From NCBI RefSeq assembly GCF_007922615.2, contig NZ_CP042301.2, positions 1,984,001-2,048,000 on the forward strand: a stretch of 64,000 nucleotides of DNA, in the 5' to 3' direction. Below are positions 54,468-64,000 of the stretch, piece by piece (the stretch's first letter is position 1; the number at the start of each line of letters is the position of its first letter). The notes under the pieces were generated by a model. The model did no database searches. It worked only from the letters and a program-made list of their open reading frames with translations, and was not told the DNA's origin. Source of the stretch: Nitratireductor mangrovi. Its GTDB lineage: Bacteria > Pseudomonadota > Alphaproteobacteria > Rhizobiales > Rhizobiaceae. A program made the position numbers and the translations under genes.

Positions 54468-55049
54468 ATGATGCGCGGCGTTCTCGTTGGCATACTCATC
54501 CTGATGGCCGGCGCCGTCGGTTGGCTGACCTTCGACTGGTACCGCACCACCTATGGCGGCGGCGAACCGTTCGGGGCGCCCTTCGCGCTCGTCGACCAGA
54601 AGGGCGGGGAGATCACCGAGGCGGCCTTCAGGGGTAGCCCGACGGCGCTGTTCTTCGGCTTCACACATTGCCCCGAGGTCTGTCCGACCACGCTCTATGA
54701 ACTCGACGGCTGGCTGAGCCAGATGGGCGCCGACGGCGACAAGGTTGAGGCGTTCTTTGTCTCGGTCGATCCCGAACGCGATACGCCGGAAGTGCTCGAC
54801 CGCTATGTGAGCAACGTTTCCAGCCGCATTACCGGCATCACCGGTACGCCCGAGAAGGTCGCCGAGATGACCAAGGCGTTCAAGATCTACGCCAAGAAGG
54901 TGCCGCTCGACGGCGATGACTACACGATGGACCACACTGCCTCGATCCTGCTTCTCGGCCGGCGCGGCGACTTCTTCGGCACCATCGCCTACGGCGAAAG
55001 CGCTGAGACCGCGATCGCCAAGCTGACGCGGCTGGTCAACGAAGGCTGA
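54468..55049 (+). CDS. SCO1/SenC family copper chaperone
   Basis: 193 residues. An N-terminal membrane anchor (about 3-22) precedes a thioredoxin-like domain with the copper motif C68-P-E-V-C72 (FGFTHCPEVCPTTL) and the third ligand H156 (MDHTAS). FVSVDPERDTPEVLDRYV is conserved. These proteins deliver copper to cytochrome c oxidase Cu-A or take part in thiol redox control. ATG at 54468, with MM at the start. Confidence 0.92.
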   Translation: MMRGVLVGILILMAGAVGWLTFDWYRTTYGGGEPFGAPFALVDQKGGEITEAAFRGSPTALFFGFTHCPEVCPTTLYELDGWLSQMGADGDKVEAFFVSVDPERDTPEVLDRYVSNVSSRITGITGTPEKVAEMTKAFKIYAKKVPLDGDDYTMDHTASILLLGRRGDFFGTIAYGESAETAIAKLTRLVNEG

Positions 55050-55066
55050 AGGGGCGCTGGGCGGTG

Positions 55067-56200
55067 ATGACGCCGGCCGCGAAACGTGACCTTTCGGTTC
55101 TCATCGTCGGCGCCGGTCCGGTCGGTCTGACCGCGGCGCTGGAACTGGCCCGTCGCGGCTACCGCCCGCGCATCGTCGACAAGGCGACGGGCTTCGCCCC
55201 CGAGACAGAAAGCCGGGCGCTGGCGGTGAATGTGCGCACACTCGAGCTTCTGGAGCCGGTCGGCGTCTCCGAAAAGATCGTCGCCGAGGCGCGTCCGATC
55301 CGGGAGATCCGGCTTTATTCGCGGACCCGGCTGCTCCTGCGCGTTGAGACGGTCCGTGCCGAAGGGCGTTACCGCAGCCTGCACACGCTGGCCCAGGCGC
55401 GCACCGAGCGCCTGCTGGCCGCGCGGCTCGCCGAATTCGGTATCGCGCCCGAATGGCAGACCGAGTGCCTTGACGTCACGGAGCCGGACAGGCCGCGCGT
55501 GAGCCTCCAACTGACCGACGGCTCACTGACCGAAATGCGCCCCGACATCGTCATCGGCACCGACGGCGCCCATTCCGCCGTGCGCAAATCGGCAGGCTTC
55601 GCCTTCCCCGGCGAGGCGCTGTCGCAGATCTTCCACCTCGCCGATTTCCGCTACCGGAAGCCGGTCGACATCAGCCATGCCGAGGCCCGTTTCCAGGAGC
55701 CCGGCGTCATCGCCCGTTTTCCGGTTTCGCCCGACACGCTGCGTTATGTCTCCAGCCTCGCCGACTACAAGGAACGCATCGACCATCCCGCCGCCATTGC
55801 CGAGACGGTCTGGGAATCGACCTTCCACGTCTCCTTCCGCCACACCGAGGAGATGTCGAAGGGCAAGGTGTTTCTGGCCGGCGACGCGGCGCACATCCAT
55901 TCGCCGGTCGGCGGGCGCGGCATGAACCTCGGCATCGAGGATGCCTGCTGGCTGGCCTGGCTGATTGATGAGGGGCGCACGGCCGAATATTCCAAGCTGC
56001 GCGCGCCGGCGGTGCGCCGCGTCATGGCCGACACGCGCCAGAACACCCGCATGATCCTTCTGAAGAACCCCATCCTGCGAGCGCTCCGCAACGCGGTCGT
56101 GCCCGCGCTTGCGCGGCTCTCCTGGGTCAGGCAGGAAGGGCTGAAGGGTGCGCTCGGGCTCGACACGCCCGCCCCGCCTTGGCTCGGCCCGCAAGCCTGA
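55067..56200 (+). CDS. FAD-dependent aromatic monooxygenase-type protein
   Basis: 377 residues of the PHBH/UbiH-like class. FAD motifs: IVGAGPVGLTAALELARRGY (residues about 12-31), the GTDGAHSAVRKS motif (about 167-178), and VFLAGDAAHIHSPVGGRGMNLGIEDA (about 267-292). All three cofactor motifs are intact. The substrate is probably an aromatic or other hydroxylatable compound but cannot be told. It begins 17 bp after the Sco gene. Confidence 0.88.
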   Translation: MTPAAKRDLSVLIVGAGPVGLTAALELARRGYRPRIVDKATGFAPETESRALAVNVRTLELLEPVGVSEKIVAEARPIREIRLYSRTRLLLRVETVRAEGRYRSLHTLAQARTERLLAARLAEFGIAPEWQTECLDVTEPDRPRVSLQLTDGSLTEMRPDIVIGTDGAHSAVRKSAGFAFPGEALSQIFHLADFRYRKPVDISHAEARFQEPGVIARFPVSPDTLRYVSSLADYKERIDHPAAIAETVWESTFHVSFRHTEEMSKGKVFLAGDAAHIHSPVGGRGMNLGIEDACWLAWLIDEGRTAEYSKLRAPAVRRVMADTRQNTRMILLKNPILRALRNAVVPALARLSWVRQEGLKGALGLDTPAPPWLGPQA

Positions 56201-56227
56201 TCTCGCCGTTCAGGAGAACGTCCGCGA

Positions 56228-57100
56228 ATGCAATGCCGCCTGTTCCTCGTCGCCTCCGAGGCCGACGCCAAGCGTCTCTACGCGGCCCTCGGGACCGAGT
56301 TCGAGCCCGACGGCTTTGCGATCGCTATCACCGACACCGACGAGGCGGCGCGGCTTCACACCGTCGAACTCTATGTCGACGAAACGGAGGTGACCGAAAC
56401 GCAGACGAGAATCACGTCGCTGTTGAGCGAGTTGGGGCTTGCCCTCCCGGTCGAGCGCGAGGACCTGCCGGACATCGACTGGGTCGCAAAGTCGCTCGAA
56501 GGCCTGAAACCGGTGCGCGCCGGGCGCTTCCTCGTTCATGGCGCCCATGACCGCGACAAACGGCGACCCAACGACATCGCGGTCGAAATCGAGGCCGGCC
56601 TCGCCTTCGGCACCGGCCATCACGGCACCACGGCCGGCTGCCTCGAAATGATCGAGCAGGTAGTACGCCGCGAGCGGCCGCGAAACGTGCTCGATCTCGG
56701 CACCGGCAGCGGCGTGCTGGCGATTGCCCTCGCAAGATGGGCGCATGTCCCCGTTCTGGCGACCGACATCGACCCCGTGGCAACGGCTGTTGCCCGCGCC
56801 AACGCTGCGCTCAACGGCGTCGGCCGCCTGGTGCATGGGGTGACGGCAACGGGCTTTGCCCACCGCGACGTGGCCGCCCGCGCGCCCTACGACCTGATCA
56901 TCGCCAACATTCTGGCGCGGCCGTTGATGAAGCTGGCGCCCGACATGGCCCGGCACCTGCGCTCGGGAAGTTCGCTGATCCTGTCGGGCATCCTGGTGCG
57001 GCAGCGCGAGGCGGTCCTTGCCGCCTATGTCGGCCAATGCTTCCGGCACGTGCGTACGATGAGGCGCGGCGAGTGGGTGACGCTTCATCTCAAGCGCTGA
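56228..57100 (+). CDS. prmA: Ribosomal protein L11 methyltransferase
   Basis: 290 residues with the PrmA pattern: an N-terminal substrate-binding region, the substrate-loop FGTGHHGTTAGCLEMIE near residue 118, the SAM motif VLDLGTGSGVLAIALA near 153, TDIDPVA, and the catalytic-domain motif DLIIANILARPL near 222. Trimethylates ribosomal protein L11. Follows the FAD enzyme by 27 bp on the same strand. Confidence 0.93.
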   Translation: MQCRLFLVASEADAKRLYAALGTEFEPDGFAIAITDTDEAARLHTVELYVDETEVTETQTRITSLLSELGLALPVEREDLPDIDWVAKSLEGLKPVRAGRFLVHGAHDRDKRRPNDIAVEIEAGLAFGTGHHGTTAGCLEMIEQVVRRERPRNVLDLGTGSGVLAIALARWAHVPVLATDIDPVATAVARANAALNGVGRLVHGVTATGFAHRDVAARAPYDLIIANILARPLMKLAPDMARHLRSGSSLILSGILVRQREAVLAAYVGQCFRHVRTMRRGEWVTLHLKR

Positions 57101-57101
57101 C

Positions 57102-57130
57102 AAAAAAAGCGGCCCCTTGCGGAGCCGCTT
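57102..57130 (-). terminator. Intrinsic terminator of the small gene at 57179
   Basis: On the minus strand AAGCGGC (57130-57124), loop TCCGCAAGGG, GCCGCTT (57113-57107), then a run of T (57108-57102). It sits just after the prmA stop and 48 bp past the end of the minus-strand gene. Confidence 0.8.
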
Positions 57131-57178
57131 CGACTTCAGCAGCAGGCCGGAGGTCGCCGCCCGCGCGAATGTCCGAAC

Positions 57179-57358
57179 TCAGAGCGGGTAGTACCCGCCG
57201 CCGCGCTTCTTCAACTCGGCGCGGCTGTGACCGTTGGCCTTCAGCGTCTCGTCGTCGAGCATCAGCAGCGCGCCGTTGACGTACTGGCTGGCCTGCCGCA
57301 TGCGCGCCTCAACCAAAGCGTTGAGGGCATTGCGAAAGAAACCACGTGCCTGTGCCAT
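57179..57358 (-). CDS. Small conserved hypothetical protein
   Basis: 59 residues, MAQARGFFRNALNALVEAR, then RQASQYVNGALLMLDDETLKANG and a tail HSRAELKKRGGGYY. The sequence resembles short DUF1127-like rhizobial proteins, with which it shares position of RXXA helices; assignment is not certain. GAGGAT is present near the ATG at 57358. A longer frame starting at 57454 is possible but its N-terminal part lacks support. Confidence 0.65.
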   Translation of the reverse strand: MAQARGFFRNALNALVEARMRQASQYVNGALLMLDDETLKANGHSRAELKKRGGGYYPL

Positions 57359-57582
57359 ATCGAAAATCCTCTTGTTGGAAGACCTGTCCTCCACGACCAG
57401 AAAGGTAAGATCGACTGACCTATTCCACCAGCGCTGAACATGCATGGAAGCCATGCGCTCTTCGCATGCGCGAAAAGTACAGTGCGCTGCAAAATCGCAT
57501 CAGCAATCCCGACAAGCCGGCGGCCATTGCCTCTCCACGCGGCTGCGACTACCGTCCGCCGGCGAAACCTTTCAGGCATCCC

Positions 57583-59418
57583 ATGTTTCAGAGCTTTAAG
57601 ACCGTCTCCGATCCCGGCCAGGCCGCGCCACGCGTCGCGCGCCTGCGCGAACGGCTGGCAAAGGACGGAGTCGACGGCTTTCTGGTGCCGCGCGCCGACG
57701 AGCACCAGGGCGAATATGTGCCGGCGCGCGCCGAGCGGCTGCAGTGGATTTCCGGCTTCACCGGCTCCGCCGGGGCCGCGTTGATCCTCGCCGACAAGGC
57801 ACTCCTCTTCGTCGACGGGCGCTACACCTTGCAGGCCCGGGCACAGGTCGATTGCGGTCTTTTCACGGTCGAGGATCTGATCGAGACGCCGCCATCGGCC
57901 TATCTGGAAAAGCAACTCGCCAGTGGTCGGCGGGTCGGCTTCGACCCCTGGCTGCACACCATCGCCGAAGCGAAAAAGCTGCGCTCCGGCGTCGAGAGCC
58001 GTGACGGTTCCCTGGTGGCCCTCGACGATAATCCTCTCGATGCCGTCTGGGACGATCAGCCCGGCCCGCCGCTGGAGGCCGTCTCCATTCACCCCGAACA
58101 TCTGGCCGGCCGGCTCGCGCGCGCAAAGCTCGCCGACCTCGCCGCAGCCGTCGCGGCGGCTGGCTGCGACTTCACCGTTCTGACCGATCCCTCCTCGATC
58201 TGCTGGGCCTTCAACATCCGAGGCGCCGACGTGCCGCACACGCCGCTGGCGCTCGCCTTCGCCATCCTGCCGGCCGAGGGACGCCCGCTGCTCTTCATCG
58301 ACAAACGCAAGCTGCCGATGAAGACAGAAGCCTACCTCACCCAACTCGCCGACCTGCATCCACCGTCGACCCTGGAAGCAGAACTGACTAGGCTTGCCGC
58401 CGGCAACGCAAAGGTCGGGCTCGACTACGCGCTGGCCGCCGAAAAGCTGCGGCTTGTCGTCGAGGAGGCCGGCGGAAAGGTGGCGTCGTTGCCTGATCCT
58501 GCCCGCCTGCCGCGCGCCACCAAGAACGCGGCCGAACTCGCCGGCAGCCGCGCTGCGCATCGCCGCGACGGCGCGGCCGTGACGCGGTTCTTGTGCTGGC
58601 TCGACAGCCAAGTTCCGGGATCGCTCGACGAGATCGGCGCGGTGAAGGCGCTCGAGGCCAAACGTCGCCGCGCCGGCGAGGAGGCGCAGATGCCGCTGCG
58701 CGACATTTCCTTCGACACGATTTCCGGGGCTGGGCCGAACGGCGCCATCATCCATTACCGTGTCACCGAAGAGACCAACCGGGTTCTTGGCGAAGGCGAA
58801 CTGTTCCTCGTCGATTCGGGAGGCCAGTATGAGGACGGCACCACCGACATCACCCGTACTGTCGCGATCGGCGAGCCGAGCGAGGAAATGCGCGAGCGCT
58901 ACACCCTCGTGCTGAAGGGCATGATCGGCATTTCGATGCTGCGTTTCCCCGTCGGCACCCGCGGCAGTGACATCGACGCGGTCGCCCGCCTGGCCTTGTG
59001 GAAAGCCGGCTGCGATTACGGCCATGGCACCGGCCACGGTGTCGGCGCCTATCTGTCCGTCCATGAAGGCCCGCAGCGTATCGCCAAGACCGGCACCGAA
59101 AAGCTGCTGCCGGGCATGATCCTTTCCAACGAACCCGGATATTATCGCGAGGGCGCGTACGGCATCCGCATCGAAAACCTGATCGTCGTCGAGGAATCGG
59201 CTCCCGTGCAGGGCGGCGACAAGCCGATGCACGGCTTCGAGACGCTGACGCTGGCGCCCTTCGACCGCCGGCTCATCGCCGAGCATCTGATGACGCGCGA
59301 GGAACTGCAGTGGCTCGACGCCTATCACGCCCGCGTCGTTGCCGAGATCGGTCCTCTGCTTGATGCGGAGACACGCAGTTGGCTGGAGCGTGCGGCGGCT
59401 CCGCTCGACAAGCACTGA
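57583..59418 (+). CDS. Aminopeptidase P family protein
   Basis: 611 residues, the three-domain form with two creatinase-like N-terminal domains (about 15-300) and a C-terminal pita-bread metallopeptidase domain (about 320-540). Metal ligands: Asp in LVDSGGQY, Asp in GTTDITR, His in GTGHGVGA, Glu in LSNEPGYY and Glu in IRIENLI. An N-terminal Xaa-Pro peptidase is predicted, using Mn or Zn, acting in the cytoplasm. ATG at 57583 (MFQSFKTV) gives the usual N terminus; a longer frame from 57466 lacks support. Convergent with azlD. Confidence 0.92.
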   Translation: MFQSFKTVSDPGQAAPRVARLRERLAKDGVDGFLVPRADEHQGEYVPARAERLQWISGFTGSAGAALILADKALLFVDGRYTLQARAQVDCGLFTVEDLIETPPSAYLEKQLASGRRVGFDPWLHTIAEAKKLRSGVESRDGSLVALDDNPLDAVWDDQPGPPLEAVSIHPEHLAGRLARAKLADLAAAVAAAGCDFTVLTDPSSICWAFNIRGADVPHTPLALAFAILPAEGRPLLFIDKRKLPMKTEAYLTQLADLHPPSTLEAELTRLAAGNAKVGLDYALAAEKLRLVVEEAGGKVASLPDPARLPRATKNAAELAGSRAAHRRDGAAVTRFLCWLDSQVPGSLDEIGAVKALEAKRRRAGEEAQMPLRDISFDTISGAGPNGAIIHYRVTEETNRVLGEGELFLVDSGGQYEDGTTDITRTVAIGEPSEEMRERYTLVLKGMIGISMLRFPVGTRGSDIDAVARLALWKAGCDYGHGTGHGVGAYLSVHEGPQRIAKTGTEKLLPGMILSNEPGYYREGAYGIRIENLIVVEESAPVQGGDKPMHGFETLTLAPFDRRLIAEHLMTREELQWLDAYHARVVAEIGPLLDAETRSWLERAAAPLDKH

Positions 59419-59428
59419 GAGCTTGGGT

Positions 59429-59725
59429 TCAGCCGAAGAAATAACGCCCCACGATGAGCACGGCAGAGCCGCCGACAAACAGGCTCATCATGCCGCCGCG
59501 CAGGCCGATCAATGCCGCGGCGACCAGCGCCAGCGCCTCCGCCGGTCCCGCCTGAACCGCGGCAGGCGCGACAAGCGTGGTCAGCACCGCCGCCGGCACC
59601 GCGTTGAGGCCCGCCTCGACGCGCGGATGAATGCGGGAAAAGCGCGACAGAACCAGATGTCCGCCGCAGCGGGTCAGATAGGTGAGTACCGCGCCGGCAA
59701 GTACGATCCAGACGATCTGGCTCAC
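59429..59725 (-). CDS. azlD: AzlD-family small membrane subunit
   Basis: 98 residues, three to four hydrophobic segments, TYLTRCGGHLVLSRF near residue 15 and AVPAAVLTTLVAPA near 43, typical of AzlD. With AzlC it forms an exporter of branched-chain amino acids and analogues. Its start overlaps the azlC stop by four bases. Confidence 0.88.
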   Translation of the reverse strand: MSQIVWIVLAGAVLTYLTRCGGHLVLSRFSRIHPRVEAGLNAVPAAVLTTLVAPAAVQAGPAEALALVAAALIGLRGGMMSLFVGGSAVLIVGRYFFG

Positions 59726-60483
59726 ACGCTCTCTCCCGTCTGGTCAACAGGCGGTTCGTCATAGGCGGCACGCGCCTCTGCGCTCAGCGGCATTGCCGCG
59801 GCGAGAACGATACCGGCCAGCGCGCCGATCGAGACATGCCAAGGCGAGCCGACGAAATGATAGGCGACGACAGAGGCCGCCGCGCTCGCCAGCACCACCG
59901 GCAACCACAGCGGGCGCTTGCGGAAGCCGATGACGAGGCCGAGGAAATAGATCGGCAGCAGGAAGTCGATGCCGAGCGCATGCGGATCGGGGATGAGCGA
60001 GCCGAAACGCGCCCCGAGCCAGGAATTGACGATCCAGAACACGTAGACCGGTGTCGCCATGCCCATGTACCAGACAAAGCCGATCGTCTGCCCGTTCTCG
60101 CCGCGCCTTTCGGATTCCGCATATTGCGGATCGACCAGGAAGAAGAAGCCGAGCGTTTTCTGCCAGCCACTCCAGTGGCCGATGCGGCGGCCGACGGCGG
60201 CCGAATACAGGATGTGGCGGAAGTTGACTGCGAAGATCGAAAACACGATCAGCCATGGCGCGATCTTCTGGCCGAAGAGGTCGATGCCGACCATCTGGCT
60301 GGCGCCGGCGAAGATCGTCGCGCTCATCAGTGTCGCCTCGAACTCGGTAAAGCCGTTCTGGACCGCCAGCGCACCGAACAGCACTGCGAACGGCGCCGAG
60401 GCAACGAAGATCGGGACACCGAGGCGAAAGCCGGCCCAGAAATCGGACGCGGCCGGGTTATCCAGGGTTGTATCGGTAGACAA
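59722..60483 (-). CDS. azlC: AzlC-family branched-chain amino acid exporter subunit
   Basis: 253 residues with six to eight hydrophobic segments, the AzlC markers ATIFAGASQMVGIDLFGQ near residue 55 and VNFRHILYSAAVG near 86, and a further FLVDPQYAESE. AzlC/AzlD export leucine, isoleucine, valine and analogues. The two genes form an operon. The AHAS operon at 3-6.5 kb makes the same amino acids but is not adjacent. Confidence 0.9.
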   Translation of the reverse strand: MSTDTTLDNPAASDFWAGFRLGVPIFVASAPFAVLFGALAVQNGFTEFEATLMSATIFAGASQMVGIDLFGQKIAPWLIVFSIFAVNFRHILYSAAVGRRIGHWSGWQKTLGFFFLVDPQYAESERRGENGQTIGFVWYMGMATPVYVFWIVNSWLGARFGSLIPDPHALGIDFLLPIYFLGLVIGFRKRPLWLPVVLASAAASVVAYHFVGSPWHVSIGALAGIVLAAAMPLSAEARAAYDEPPVDQTGESV

Positions 60484-60606
60484 TGGTTTCTCCGGGAACG
60501 CGCCCTATGTAGGAACGCCGGCCGCTGCTGTCACACGAATTCGGTTGAGCCAAGGATCAAGAGAAGTGATGCCAAATGGCATGGCCAGAGAGCCCAAACC
60601 GAATGC

Positions 60607-63560
<2,954 letters not shown>

Positions 63561-63583
63561 CTATGCCAGCTTGCCGGCTGACT

Positions 63584-64000
63584 TCAACTGACAGCCGCGT
63601 TCTCGTCGAGCAGCCGCCCCGCCGCCGCGCGGGCTTCCTCGGTGATCGTGGCGCCGGCGAGCATGCGCGCGATCTCCTCGCGCCGCGCCGCCTCGGCCAG
63701 CACGTCGACGCCGGTGGTGACGCTTTCGGCATTGCCGGTCTTGGAGATCAGGAAGTGATTGGCCGCACGCGCCGCCACTTGCGGCGCGTGGGTGACCGAC
63801 AGCACCTGCACGCGCTCGGCCAGCCGCGCCAGGCGCTTGCCGATGGCATCGGCCACGGCGCCTCCGACGCCGGTGTCGATCTCGTCGAAAACCAGGGTGG
63901 GGGCCGACCCGCGGTCGGCGAGAGCCACCTTGAGCGCCAGCAGGAAGCGCGAGAGCTCACCGCCCGACGCAATCTTCGCCATCGGCCCCGGCCGCGAGCC
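63584..64000 (-). CDS. recN: DNA repair protein RecN (C-terminal part, gene runs off the window)
   Basis: The 138-codon 3' end. It has the ABC signature ASGGELSRFLLALK, Walker B LVFDEIDTGVGG, and the later TH.PQVAARA motif H-loop region, all of the RecN family. The N-terminal Walker A and coiled coil lie beyond the right edge, so the gene is partial here. Acts in double-strand break repair. Upstream of ligA on the same strand. Confidence 0.93.
   Translation of the reverse strand, partial: GSRPGPMAKIASGGELSRFLLALKVALADRGSAPTLVFDEIDTGVGGAVADAIGKRLARLAERVQVLSVTHAPQVAARAANHFLISKTGNAESVTTGVDVLAEAARREEIARMLAGATITEEARAAAGRLLDENAAVS

Overview
This window is chromosomal DNA from a GC-rich alphaproteobacterium, most likely a member of the order Hyphomicrobiales close to Mesorhizobium or another Phyllobacteriaceae. 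The evidence is the two-piece (circularly permuted) tmRNA gene with the rhizobial tag ANDNYAEARLAA, the alpha-type SspB adaptor, the thyA - DUF4424 - folA - hflK - hflC - DUF2065 - Do-protease order, a Porin_2-type porin, EcfG-type (GGAAC-N16-CGTT) promoters, and palindromic repeat elements of the kind scattered through rhizobial genomes. No phage, plasmid, transposase or CRISPR sequence was seen. Coding density is high and most genes are housekeeping or metabolic. I recognise about 63 protein genes, one leader peptide and one tmRNA.

Layout. 1-2.9 kb (all minus strand): a cobalt-type nitrile hydratase operon (alpha, beta, activator, then a membrane-anchored unknown) and a LysE-type exporter. 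3.0-6.7 kb (minus): an ilvB - threonine dehydratase-like - ilvH group behind a classical transcription attenuator with a Val/Ile/Leu-rich 17-residue leader peptide. 6.8-12.1 kb: HerA-like ATPase, diguanylate cyclase, miaA and serB head to head with overlapping start codons, and an acetyltransferase. 12.2-18.7 kb (minus): envelope protein quality control (Do protease, DUF2065, HflC, HflK) and thymidylate metabolism (folA, thyA). 18.8-23.1 kb: YHS protein, TetR regulator, enoyl-CoA hydratase, tmRNA, a small P-loop protein, the ClpXP adaptor SspB and two small conserved genes. 23.2-31.3 kb: a giant AsmA-family protein ending in a 72-bp tandem repeat, an FAD-linked oxidase, a thioesterase and a ClC transporter. 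31.3-36.7 kb: a GAF-PAS-GGDEF protein, a Tat-exported dienelactone hydrolase, an ArsR-SRPBCC-GFA operon behind a very clear operator/promoter, and a lipoprotein metallo-hydrolase. 36.8-41.4 kb: an apparent general-stress cluster (SDR fused to SPW/VKOR-like membrane domains, a Ca2+/cation antiporter, a small unknown and an SPW protein) with an exact EcfG-type promoter. 41.5-46.4 kb: glyoxalase-like protein, HWE histidine kinase, MarR regulator with a Tat-exported Acg-type nitroreductase, and a membrane protein. 46.5-49.4 kb: a UvrD/PcrA helicase whose reading frame has absorbed palindromic repeat elements. 49.5-54.1 kb: a small secreted protein, a porin, an unexplained highly structured intergenic region, several small genes (one behind another EcfG-type promoter), a hexapeptide acyltransferase and CreA. 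54.3-64.0 kb: a Sco protein, FAD monooxygenase, prmA, an aminopeptidase P, the AzlCD branched-chain amino acid exporter, an unknown beta/alpha protein, ligA, and the 3' end of recN, which runs off the right edge.

Working links between genes: AHAS plus a dehydratase that could supply 2-oxobutanoate are under one attenuator, and an AzlCD exporter of branched-chain amino acids lies elsewhere in the window. tmRNA and SspB, which act together in degrading tagged proteins, lie about 1 kb apart. HflKC and the Do protease form one envelope-proteostasis unit.
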